Source: Bacteroidota bacterium
Lineage (GTDB): Bacteria > Bacteroidota > Bacteroidia > Chitinophagales > JADIYW01
Length of the DNA stretch: 64,000 bases
Assembly (NCBI GenBank): GCA_963169645.1
Contig: CAUJCO010000013.1
Span: forward strand, 386,142 to 450,141
Reading direction: 5' to 3'
Below the pieces are notes generated by a model, which was given only the letters and a program-made list of their open reading frames with translations, was not told the origin of the DNA and did no database searches. The position numbers were made by a program, and so were the translations under genes. Positions 16,954 to 25,054 of this stretch are shown piece after piece (within the stretch, counting starts at the first letter, position 1; each line of letters begins with the position of its first letter).

Positions 16954-17715
16954 TTACAAACCATTGATAGAAAGACCAAATACAATTGGATTGAATTTTG
17001 GTCCTTTGTTGGTGGCAAATGCACTTCCGATAGAATAGTAACAGAATAAACTCAACGGACCATAACCACCTCGTATGGTTGGACCAAATCTAAATTTACT
17101 CATATTGCCTACTTTCATATCTTTAAAAGTGATCTGTTCGTTATCTTTTAAGTAAGGATCTTCGCCTTTGTATTTCCATTTGCTGCCTACTAAGAATCCT
17201 AATTTAAAACCAACTGCTAATTTCCAGCTCATACCGGTTTTTTTGTTTGGCGTAGAACGATATCTGAACTCAATGGGAATATCGATATACGTCATATTTA
17301 ATTTTGATTTCTTTGAGCTGACTGTTGAATCAAAAGCATAAAAACGCGTAATGGTATCGCGATGCCAACTCATACCGTATTTTTTAAAATAATAATTTTC
17401 AGAGCCGACTCCGATACCCGGTGCAATACTAAAATGACGTGTTTTTGTTTTTTTGCCCAATAAGATATCGTACATAAAATATACATTGATACCTCTATTA
17501 AATGCACCTAATTTAAAATCGTTCGGAACGGTAACACCACCATCTTTTTTCACAATCGCATTCATCATGGCAAGCTCAATAACCAAACGATCATTGGCAC
17601 CTAAAATACGTTTTTTCACTTGTGGTGATATTTTCTTTGGTGGAATCGAATCTTGTGCATGTATCAACGATACGGAGCAGAGTAAAAGAGATAAACTTAA
17701 AATAAGTTTTTGCAT
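16954..17715 (-). CDS. Outer-membrane beta-barrel protein (PorT-like)
   Basis: The 253-residue product has a signal peptide (LILSLSLLLCSVSLIHAQ) and about eight amphipathic strands, with short phrases typical of PorT/OMP_b-brl_2 proteins (YIDIPIEFRYR, SWKLAVGFKLGFLVG, FRFGPTIRGGYG). Type IX genes porQ and porZ are close on either side, so a role as PorT is conceivable, but many Bacteroidota barrels share these features. It lies 33 bp upstream of mvaD and may be the operon's first gene. A -7 box lies at 17744-17751. Confidence 0.7.
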   Translation of the reverse strand: MQKLILSLSLLLCSVSLIHAQDSIPPKKISPQVKKRILGANDRLVIELAMMNAIVKKDGGVTVPNDFKLGAFNRGINVYFMYDILLGKKTKTRHFSIAPGIGVGSENYYFKKYGMSWHRDTITRFYAFDSTVSSKKSKLNMTYIDIPIEFRYRSTPNKKTGMSWKLAVGFKLGFLVGSKWKYKGEDPYLKDNEQITFKDMKVGNMSKFRFGPTIRGGYGPLSLFCYYSIGSAFATNKGPKFNPIVFGLSINGL

Positions 17716-17743
17716 AAGTATGTATTCTTGTTAAAATGAAATG

Positions 17744-17751
17744 CAAAAGTA
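17744..17751 (-). promoter_or_regulatory. -7 box upstream of the beta-barrel/mvaD/mevalonate kinase operon
   Basis: TACTTTTG on the minus strand matches TAnnTTTG and would start transcription near 17740, about 25 nt before the ATG at 17715. Confidence 0.6.
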
Positions 17752-17961
17752 AGATTTTTAATTGATTATAGTCATCATTTAACTTTTATTAATGCAGTGA
17801 AATATATACACGAAAAATCTTATAACAACTCTTTATGAATACGTCTGCTAAATATTGAAAAAGCGATGAAAAATAGCAGTAAACTAAAAAATAATGTCAA
17901 AATGGTTATTTTTACAAGGATTCTCATTGAATTAGATTACTCATCTACATAATAATTAACT

Positions 17962-20277
17962 GTGTTGCGACCATTTCAACTATTTGCATTCTTTATTTTG
18001 TTCCAACTAAATAATTTAGTTGCACAAAATTTACCACTCGGCACTTGGACGGCACATTTACCTTTTAGCAATGCCTTATCCATTTGCCAAAGCAAAGATT
18101 ATATTTATGCGGCTTGTGAATATGGTGTGATGAGTGTACACGTGGATAATCATTTCGTAGAAAAATATACTAAAGTAGATGGATTAGCAGAAGTTATGAC
18201 GGCACAAGTTGGATACGACACTACACTTTCAACTTTAGTTGTAGCCTATAAAAATTCCGATATTGACTTAATTACGAATGGTAAAATCAGCAACATACCT
18301 TATTTAAAAAATGCTGCTATCACCGGTGACAAGAGCATCCGATCTATATATTGCCACAATGGAATAGCCTATATTGCCACAGGATTGGGCGTTTTAAAAT
18401 TAGATATCGAAAAAAAAGAAATTTCCGAAACATACAACTTCAACGACGGCATGCAAACGTATGGTGTTTATGCTATTTGGGCAGATGAAAATTCCATTTA
18501 CTGTGCGACAGAATATGGCATTGTAAAAGGCAACATTGCACCAAATATCAACTTAGTCAATTTTAATAATTGGGAAAAATTTACCGTTGGCATACCAACA
18601 TCTAAAGCAAGTGCCATTACGCAGTATCAAGGAAAGATAATTGCAGCCATTGGGAATGCATTATTCCAATACGATGGTACAAGTTGGACATACTTATTTG
18701 CCGAAGCAAATTGGGAAACAGTGCACCTTAATAATTCCAATGGACAACTTTTGATTGCTCAACATAAAATAATTAGCAATAACGTTACGGATAGTCGCAT
18801 TGGAATTTGGAATGGTATAGATTTTACATTCTATACACAAGTATCCAATATAGAAATGCCGATGCAGCTGCTGCAAGATAGAAACGGCAACTTATGGCAT
18901 GCCGATTTGTATCGCGGTTTAGTACAGCAGTCGAACACAAATTTTAATGCAATAATTCCTAACGGACCTTTAGGAATTTCCAATAAAGAAATGGACTTTT
19001 TAGGAAAAACACTTTGGGTAACCAGCTCTACGATTAGCAATGGTTGGAACCCAACCGGATTGCCAAAAGGAAATCATTTTTATAGTTGCGAAGATTATAC
19101 TTGGACAACCTATCGACACTATGAATTTCCGATTTTAGATACGTTTGCACAAATTGCAGTTGTAAAAACATTAGCAAACGAAAACAAAGTCATTTTTGGT
19201 GCTGCAGGCTATGCCGATGGTGGAATTATAGAGTTTTCTCCAGCAGACAATACTTTCAACTTAAAAAAATATGCACCAAATGTAACAGAATCATTCCGAA
19301 TTACCGGTGCTGATGTGGATGCGTTTGGAAATATGTGGTTTTCTAATGCTTACTCAACTGCACCAATTATTTGCAGAAAAGCAGATGGTGAATATGTATT
19401 TTTTAATTCCGGATTTTTAAATGGAAAATTAGCCAAAAATGTATTGGTAGATGATTACAACCAAATATGGATTGCCAAAGAAGATGGAAGCGGTGGTGTA
19501 GTTGTATTCAATTACGGTGCAACTATTGAGGATAAATCGGATGACCAATATTATAATTTAGCTGCAGGAAGTGGTTATGAAAATCTTCCGGCAAACAATG
19601 TAATCTGCATGGCAAAAGATGCGGATGGAATTATCTGGTTAGGTACATCTCAAGGAATTGCAGTTGTTTCATGTGCAGCGTATGTGCCTGAGTATGCTTG
19701 TGAAGCCGAGCAAATATGTATAGATAGAAAAGATGGCAGTGGCTTTTGCGATAATTTATTAGAAGATGAAGTTATTAATTGCATTGCTGTAGATGCTGCA
19801 AATAGGAAATGGATTGGCACTAACAATGGTGTATTTTTGGTGAGTGCAGATGGAATGCAAACGATACATAATTTCAACGCGATGAACTCACCTTTATTAT
19901 CAAATAATGTTCGTTCGTTAGCTATAAACGCAGAAAATGGCGATGTATTTATAGGAACAGATAAAGGTATTTGTTCGTATCGGGCAGATGCCACGAACAC
20001 TACAGAAACGACGGAAGATGCTTTTGTGTATCCCAATCCGATTCGGGCTAATTACACTGGGCTGATTGCATTTAAAGGCATCCCAAATAATTGCAATGTA
20101 AAAATAGTAGATGTGAGCGGCAACTTAGTATATGAAACAACAGCAAATGGTGGACAAGCTACTTGGGATGGCAACCTCATTAATGGCGAACGTGCTGCAA
20201 CCGGTGTGTATTACGCACTTTGCAAAGGCAGTGGCAAAAAAGAAAAAGCCAAACTAAAATTTGTACTCATTCACTGA
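17962..20277 (+). CDS. porZ: Type IX secretion protein PorZ, beta-propeller with C-terminal sorting domain
   Basis: PorZ is a cell-surface component of the PorUVQZ attachment complex and delivers anionic LPS to the sortase in Porphyromonas. The 771-residue product has a signal peptide (FAFFILFQLNNLVAQ), then LPLGTWTAHLPFSNA, the characteristic PorZ beginning. Two seven-bladed propellers follow, with repeats such as IYAACEYGVM, IAYIATGLGVLKL, IWLGTSQGI and KWIGTNNGVF. The last ~85 residues (VYPNPI, VKIVDVSGN, GERAATGVYYAL) form a type A sorting domain. No ATG is available; GTG at 17962 or TTG at 17965 starts the gene just after an in-frame stop. Confidence 0.9.
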   Translation: MLRPFQLFAFFILFQLNNLVAQNLPLGTWTAHLPFSNALSICQSKDYIYAACEYGVMSVHVDNHFVEKYTKVDGLAEVMTAQVGYDTTLSTLVVAYKNSDIDLITNGKISNIPYLKNAAITGDKSIRSIYCHNGIAYIATGLGVLKLDIEKKEISETYNFNDGMQTYGVYAIWADENSIYCATEYGIVKGNIAPNINLVNFNNWEKFTVGIPTSKASAITQYQGKIIAAIGNALFQYDGTSWTYLFAEANWETVHLNNSNGQLLIAQHKIISNNVTDSRIGIWNGIDFTFYTQVSNIEMPMQLLQDRNGNLWHADLYRGLVQQSNTNFNAIIPNGPLGISNKEMDFLGKTLWVTSSTISNGWNPTGLPKGNHFYSCEDYTWTTYRHYEFPILDTFAQIAVVKTLANENKVIFGAAGYADGGIIEFSPADNTFNLKKYAPNVTESFRITGADVDAFGNMWFSNAYSTAPIICRKADGEYVFFNSGFLNGKLAKNVLVDDYNQIWIAKEDGSGGVVVFNYGATIEDKSDDQYYNLAAGSGYENLPANNVICMAKDADGIIWLGTSQGIAVVSCAAYVPEYACEAEQICIDRKDGSGFCDNLLEDEVINCIAVDAANRKWIGTNNGVFLVSADGMQTIHNFNAMNSPLLSNNVRSLAINAENGDVFIGTDKGICSYRADATNTTETTEDAFVYPNPIRANYTGLIAFKGIPNNCNVKIVDVSGNLVYETTANGGQATWDGNLINGERAATGVYYALCKGSGKKEKAKLKFVLIH

Positions 20278-20389
20278 CATACAACACATTATAAACTATT
20301 GTAATATATTAAAATAATTTACAGAAGGGTACTATTTTTCATAGAATTCTGTTTACATTTATCTATTATTAACCAAAAACAATTTTAAA

Positions 20390-20857
20390 ATGGGTTTATT
20401 ATCATTTATTAAAGGTGTAGGCGAGAAAGTTTTCGGACACAAAGAAACACCGGAAGAAAGACAACAAAAAGTGGTTGACCACTTGAACAAATTCGGTTTA
20501 TTACAACCCGGTGTAACAGTTACAGTAGATGACGAGCACAAAGTTACATTAAGTGGACAAATGGACAGTTTAGAAGCACGTAAAAAATTAATTGCAACAG
20601 TAGCTAACATTGAAGGTATAGAATCTGTGGATGATCAAATTGTAGTAGTGGTGAGAGAACAAGTAGTACCTGTTGCAGCAGAGCCTGAAAAACAATTTTA
20701 TCAAGTAAAAGCGGGTGATAGCTTATCTAAAATTGCTAAAGAAGTGTATGGTGATGCCAATAAATATCCGGCTATTTTTGAAGCAAACAAACCGATGCTT
20801 ACAGATCCGGACAAAATTTATATTGGACAAACATTAGTAATACCAGATTTAGCTTAA
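20390..20857 (+). CDS. BON and LysM domain protein (Kbp/YgaU-like)
   Basis: The 155-residue protein has the plan of E. coli Kbp (149 residues). After an N-terminal helix comes a BON domain at about residues 25-85 (VTVTVDDEHKVTLSGQMDS, IEGIESVDDQIVV), and then a LysM domain from residue 103 (YQVKAGDSLSKIAKEVYGD, IFEANKPML, IYIGQTLVIP). There is no signal peptide. Kbp binds K+ in E. coli; whether this homologue does is unknown. TACATTTA at 20354-20361 is a weaker -7 box, and a strong terminator follows. Confidence 0.88.
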   Translation: MGLLSFIKGVGEKVFGHKETPEERQQKVVDHLNKFGLLQPGVTVTVDDEHKVTLSGQMDSLEARKKLIATVANIEGIESVDDQIVVVVREQVVPVAAEPEKQFYQVKAGDSLSKIAKEVYGDANKYPAIFEANKPMLTDPDKIYIGQTLVIPDLA

Positions 20858-20880
20858 TGTATGGTGATACCAAAATAAAA

Positions 20881-20904
20881 AACGCACGTTCTGTGCGTTT
20901 TTTT
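20881..20904. terminator. Bidirectional intrinsic terminator after the BON-LysM gene
   Basis: A perfect 7-bp stem AACGCAC/GTGCGTT (20881-20887 and 20893-20899) with a 5-nt loop is followed by a T run and preceded by an A run. It can serve both the plus-strand BON-LysM gene and the convergent gene ending at 20909. Confidence 0.85.
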
Positions 20905-20908
20905 ATTT

Positions 20909-21334
20909 TTAAAAAGGATCTTCACTGTCATCATAATCGAAATAGCTTTTATCTAGTGAAGAAACGAGATAATAATCTTCCAAATTAAGCTGTTTATTAA
21001 AGATTTTAAAATCAAAACATTCATAAATATCCCACACTTTACCATTGTCTGTATTAAACAGCAATGAAAAATATCTTCTATTGATTGGAGCAAGAAAAAG
21101 ATAACCCGGATTACAACAATTATCGCAGATATTAGAATTACAAAATCCGGGAAAGGCTTGTAAAACTTTCTCTTTATTTAAGTACTGAAATCTGATAGAC
21201 ATCGACTGAATAAAACGTTCCACATTGAAACTTTCCAGACGCGTATCAGATTTTAATATAAGCTCTATCATTTCCAAATCCATCATTTGGATATAATAAA
21301 TCATGGCTTCTGCTTCTGTTTTCGGTTGCTCCAT
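20909..21334 (-). CDS. Cys-rich hypothetical protein downstream of DUF2779
   Basis: I do not recognise this 141-residue protein. The N-terminal ~50 residues are helical and acidic. The middle has a compact Cys cluster, C65-x4-C70-x2-C73-C74 (FCNSNICDNCCNPGYLF), that could hold a zinc ion. Beta-rich sequence and an acidic tail (YFDYDDSEDPF) follow. There is no signal peptide or membrane segment, so it is likely cytosolic. It starts 18 bp after the DUF2779 gene and is probably cotranscribed with it. Confidence 0.7.
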   Translation of the reverse strand: MEQPKTEAEAMIYYIQMMDLEMIELILKSDTRLESFNVERFIQSMSIRFQYLNKEKVLQAFPGFCNSNICDNCCNPGYLFLAPINRRYFSLLFNTDNGKVWDIYECFDFKIFNKQLNLEDYYLVSSLDKSYFDYDDSEDPF

Positions 21335-21352
21335 TCCTTGCTGTATTTCGTA

Positions 21353-22846
21353 TTATATGGTTTGAACGATGGCTTTTAATTGTTCTACTACTTGATACAA
21401 AACAAGCGTATCTGTGTAACAGTATTTTTGTAAATGAGCTAATTTTTGCTCAACTTCGTGCTTATTTTCCCAATAAAATAATTCATTATAAATTGCCATT
21501 GCTTCTTCCCCATCTTTTACTTCACTATTGTTAAATTCATTTCGTTGTAACAAGGCATTTCCAATAGCTTTTAATGAAAAACTACCTTGCTGTGCCGGAT
21601 GATAATAATACAATTCTTTAAACGGAATTTCAATATCTACAATACGATTAATGCGTTCTAAAATTTCATTTTTATAGCTTGGATAATCTTGTAATAAACG
21701 GAATAATATACCTTTTTCCAGTAGCGTATTAAACACATAAATTTTACCGGGCATTTTTGTTGCTTCCAAAAAATGTTCTATAAAATGCACTCTATCATCT
21801 TTGCCGATAGGCGAAATATAGCTGATATGTTTCAAGGCACTTTCTTCCTTCTCTTTATAATGTAACGAATATAAAAATGGAATTCGTTCATACGGTTTTG
21901 TATTATTAAAAACAGGAATTGCCGGCTGAAAGGCCTCTACATCAAAATAATATGCCGGATAGCTAAGCACTGATACAAATTGTTCTAACATCTCTTTATC
22001 GCAATGCACCTCATTGGTTTGAAATGCTTTGATAATTACTTTTTGGCGAGCGTTTAACTCTTCTGTATCATTAATATCATGCACCGTTTCGATACCTTTT
22101 TCTAAAAACAAACCTTTTTCTTGCATCGAAATTCCGGGCAAATACCAAATAGAATCTTTGGAAATATCCGACCAACAATATCCTTGATAATCGCACGGAT
22201 ATGGTTTGGTACAATGCGCTCCAATTGGAATGTCCGGTACCGTTTTTTTGCTTAATGTTTCAATGGCTTCTTCAATTGTTTTTTCAACAAAAGGAATACG
22301 CTCTTGAATTTCGGCGAGTACAGAAGTTGACTTAAAATAACGTGTTACATCTAATGTCTCATTTAAAACATATTCATTATCTATATTAATAATAAAAAAA
22401 TCAGCTAACTGCAATCCACTTTTTTGAATTATATAATATTGAATGGCAGCATCCAATAAATACGTATTCGAAATCCGAAACGAACTTTTCACTTCATGTG
22501 CATACCATTTTCCATCTTTATAGGTCAACATATCTAAGGCAACCAAAATACCATTGTACTTAAACGCTGCTTCATAAATTACAGGAAATTGCTGTTGTAT
22601 TAATAGTTTGGTGGCAGATACCGACTCATCATAACTAAATGGATTCGGTGGCGAACAATCTTTTCCATTTGGAAACAGTTGGTGTGCCAACTTCCCTACG
22701 CGATGGCCTCTATCAAAACGCTGCTGCTGAACGGTGTCCGGTTTATCTCGTAAGTTATAATTGTTTTTATATAAATATAAAGACTTTGAACATTGAATAC
22801 TGCGAATTAAAGTGGACTTACTCAGTGTATGTTTTCTATTACTCAT
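21353..22846 (-). CDS. DUF2779 protein: Cas4-like nuclease fused to an exonuclease-like domain
   Basis: The 497-residue protein appears to have two parts. The N-terminal half fits a Cas4/RecB-type PD-(D/E)xK nuclease: LDML with D105, then HEVKSS with E118-x-K120. C19 together with C212, C218 and C224 could bind an Fe-S cluster as in Cas4/AddB. The C-terminal half (DUF2779) has D302-x-E304 in YFDVEAF, E377 in FNTLLEKGIL and D479 in YCYTDTLVLY, the spacing of a DEDD 3'-5' exonuclease. The residues are seen; the activities are inferred. Its role is unknown. It is the first gene of a two-gene operon with the Cys-rich protein. Confidence 0.82.
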   Translation of the reverse strand: MSNRKHTLSKSTLIRSIQCSKSLYLYKNNYNLRDKPDTVQQQRFDRGHRVGKLAHQLFPNGKDCSPPNPFSYDESVSATKLLIQQQFPVIYEAAFKYNGILVALDMLTYKDGKWYAHEVKSSFRISNTYLLDAAIQYYIIQKSGLQLADFFIINIDNEYVLNETLDVTRYFKSTSVLAEIQERIPFVEKTIEEAIETLSKKTVPDIPIGAHCTKPYPCDYQGYCWSDISKDSIWYLPGISMQEKGLFLEKGIETVHDINDTEELNARQKVIIKAFQTNEVHCDKEMLEQFVSVLSYPAYYFDVEAFQPAIPVFNNTKPYERIPFLYSLHYKEKEESALKHISYISPIGKDDRVHFIEHFLEATKMPGKIYVFNTLLEKGILFRLLQDYPSYKNEILERINRIVDIEIPFKELYYYHPAQQGSFSLKAIGNALLQRNEFNNSEVKDGEEAMAIYNELFYWENKHEVEQKLAHLQKYCYTDTLVLYQVVEQLKAIVQTI

Positions 22847-22952
22847 TCTAATTTTACTAAATTATGCTTTTAATTGCGTATATTTGAACGATGCACTACA
22901 GCATAATTAGTTGTGTTGTTTTGCTGTCCAAAATCAAATAATATATTAGGAT

Positions 22953-23915
22953 ATGAAACTAAGAATTTTTACAATTATTTTCTTTTCCATTTTTTTAACA
23001 TCACAATTGATGGCACAAAAAGGTGGAAGTTTGAGCGTAGGTGCCACACCGGGTTTGTCGTATATGTTGGCACAAAACACGTATTACTTGGCTGAAAACA
23101 GTAAAGAATTGGATTACAAACCAAAATTCAGTTATCATGTATTTATACAAGGTGGTTATAACTTTAAAGAGCAACACGGCATTGTTGCTTTTGCCAATTT
23201 TTGTCAAGAAGGCCAACGGTATAAAGACGAATTTAAATGGAAAAAATATCCGGCATTAATTGGAACGCACGAAAAAAATGTTGATTTTAAATACATGGGC
23301 TTCGGTGTATTGTATCGCTTTGCACCTTTGTTGCCCGGACAAAAAGAACATATCCGCGTAAAGTCGGATGACTTTCATTTTAGAATGAAATTATTAGTGG
23401 GTTTTGAAGCCGATTTCTTGATAAATGCACAAATGAAATACACTATAACACCAACCAATGGTACGGCAACTGTTGTAGGTTATCCAATTGATCCAAGCAT
23501 TGGCGGCTATCCTGGCTATACACCAAACCAAAGCGACAATTACAAAGAATATTTTAAAAAGATACAAGGTGTTGGTGTATTAAAATATGGATTTGATTAC
23601 ATCTTTAACAACAATATGTATATGGGTTTTGCATTAGAAACCAAATTTGGTTTTAACGACATTAATGCACCTGCTTACAAAGTTCATCCCAAATACAAAA
23701 AATCTAAAAATTATTTCCTTGGCTTAAATGTAGAAATTGGATATAATTTCCAAAAAGCGAAAATGAAGGCCAATGCAGAAAAGAAAAAAGCAGCCAAAAC
23801 TACTGAAACAAAACCTGCAAAAGTAAAACCACCGGGCATTGATAAAAACAAACGTGTTGACCAAGTAGATAAAGCAACCAAAAAACGGTTGGGTGTAAAA
23901 AATAAATACGAATAA
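22953..23915 (+). CDS. Secreted outer-membrane beta-barrel-like protein with Lys-rich tail
   Basis: The 320-residue protein has a signal peptide (FTIIFFSIFLTSQLMAQ) and about eight amphipathic strands in residues 25-270 (SVGATPGLSYML, VFIQGGYNF, YMGFGVLYRF, FLGLNVEIGYNF), a PorT-like barrel. The last ~55 residues form a highly basic Lys/Ala/Pro-rich tail (AEKKKAAKTTETKPAKVKPP) ending DKATKKRLGVKNKYE. The tail is unusual and may bind peptidoglycan, LPS or nucleic acid. Its function is unknown. A strong terminator follows. Confidence 0.72.
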   Translation: MKLRIFTIIFFSIFLTSQLMAQKGGSLSVGATPGLSYMLAQNTYYLAENSKELDYKPKFSYHVFIQGGYNFKEQHGIVAFANFCQEGQRYKDEFKWKKYPALIGTHEKNVDFKYMGFGVLYRFAPLLPGQKEHIRVKSDDFHFRMKLLVGFEADFLINAQMKYTITPTNGTATVVGYPIDPSIGGYPGYTPNQSDNYKEYFKKIQGVGVLKYGFDYIFNNNMYMGFALETKFGFNDINAPAYKVHPKYKKSKNYFLGLNVEIGYNFQKAKMKANAEKKKAAKTTETKPAKVKPPGIDKNKRVDQVDKATKKRLGVKNKYE

Positions 23916-23927
23916 AATCACTTTAAA

Positions 23928-23960
23928 AACTGCCGACAAAAAAGTCGGCAGTTTTTTTTT
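23928..23960. terminator. Bidirectional intrinsic terminator between the barrel gene and murB
   Basis: A perfect 10-bp stem, AACTGCCGAC (23928-23937) and GTCGGCAGTT (23944-23953), with an A6 loop is followed by a long T run that reaches into the end of murB. It serves the plus-strand gene; A runs upstream of the stem let it also act on convergent murB transcripts. Confidence 0.88.
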
Positions 23961-24978
23961 ACAACCAGACATTTACTTCCGGCTCTAAGTGTATGCCAAA
24001 TGTTTCATTTACGGATAGTTGCACTTGCTGTGCGTGTTGCCAAATTTCTGTTCCGCTGGCATTGCCATAATTTACAATCACCAAAGCCTGTTTTGCATGA
24101 TTGCCGGTATTGCCTATTTTTTTACCTTTCCAACCACATTGCTCTATTAGCCAAGCAGCGGGAATTTTTACCTTTCCATTTTCAAGTTCATACATTGGCA
24201 AATTCGGATGCGAATGTTGTATTTGCAAAGCCAATGTTTTTTCTACTTCCGGATTTTTAAAAAAACTACCGGCATTGCCCAATACTTTTGGATTTGGCAG
24301 CTTGCTTTCACGTATAGAAATGACCGCGTCAGAAATATCTTTTGCCGTTGGATGCAAAATATTTTTTTCAGATATTACTTTTTGAATATCACCGTATGCT
24401 GTATTTATTTTTGGTTTTTTATGCAACTTTAGTGTTACCGAATAAATGAAATAATTTCCTTTTTCTGCCTTTTTAAAAATACTTTCTCGATAGCCAAATT
24501 CACAAGCTGCATTCGAGAAAATTTTGGATTTTGCCGTGCGTAAATCAATTGCTTCCAATTCCTCAAAAACATCTTTAAGTTCGGCTCCATACGCACCAAT
24601 ATTTTGCATTGGTGCAGCACCAATTGTTCCGGGAATTAATGATAAATTTTCAATACCGTACCAATCTCTATCAACACAATACAAAACAACATCATGCCAA
24701 GTAGTTCCGGACAAACATTGAATCCAAACATAATCGTCGTCTTCTTTAATAATTTCTATTCCAACAATTTCATTGATGATTGCTAAACCATCCACATTAG
24801 AACAAAAAAGCAGGTTGCTTCCGCCACCAATAATTAAATGTTGACGGTAATATTGCCATTCATCTTCAATTAAATATTGAATATCACTTTTAGATTGAAC
24901 GCGACAGAAATAATGTGCCGTGGCATCCAACCCAAATGTATTATACGGTTGTAACGAAACATATTCTAAAATAGACAT
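23959..24978 (-). CDS. murB: UDP-N-acetylenolpyruvoylglucosamine reductase
   Basis: MurB reduces UDP-GlcNAc-enolpyruvate to UDP-MurNAc with NADPH and FAD. The 339-residue product has the FAD site GGGSNLLF, IPGTIGAAPMQNIGAYGAEL, the catalytic-region motif GYRESIFK, and GSFFKNP with the catalytic Ser. The C-terminal EPEV carries the catalytic Glu. I take the ATG at 24978; a TTG two codons earlier overlaps the -7 box. That box, TATTTTTG (24982-24989), ends three bases before the ATG, so the mRNA may be leaderless. Confidence 0.95.
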   Translation of the reverse strand: MSILEYVSLQPYNTFGLDATAHYFCRVQSKSDIQYLIEDEWQYYRQHLIIGGGSNLLFCSNVDGLAIINEIVGIEIIKEDDDYVWIQCLSGTTWHDVVLYCVDRDWYGIENLSLIPGTIGAAPMQNIGAYGAELKDVFEELEAIDLRTAKSKIFSNAACEFGYRESIFKKAEKGNYFIYSVTLKLHKKPKINTAYGDIQKVISEKNILHPTAKDISDAVISIRESKLPNPKVLGNAGSFFKNPEVEKTLALQIQHSHPNLPMYELENGKVKIPAAWLIEQCGWKGKKIGNTGNHAKQALVIVNYGNASGTEIWQHAQQVQLSVNETFGIHLEPEVNVWL

Positions 24979-24981
24979 ACA

Positions 24982-24989
24982 CAAAAATA
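24982..24989 (-). promoter_or_regulatory. -7 box of murB, three bases before ATG
   Basis: TATTTTTG on the minus strand matches TAnnTTTG, followed by TGT and then the murB ATG. It is embedded in the 3' side of an inverted repeat (24987-24994 with 25004-25011) that could also terminate the upstream TPR gene. Confidence 0.55.
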
Positions 24990-25011
24990 CTATCTCTTTT
25001 GTGGATAGTAT
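24983..25011 (-). terminator. Weak hairpin/terminator-like repeat upstream of murB
   Basis: ATACTATC (24987-24994) and GATAGTAT (25004-25011) form an 8-bp AT-rich inverted repeat with a 9-nt loop. On the minus strand it is followed by four T residues. It could terminate the TPR gene ending at 25055 or act as an operator for murB. Confidence 0.4.
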
Positions 25012-25054
25012 ATTTTTAATTTAAAATTATTAGCAATTTGATTGTCTTATTTTC

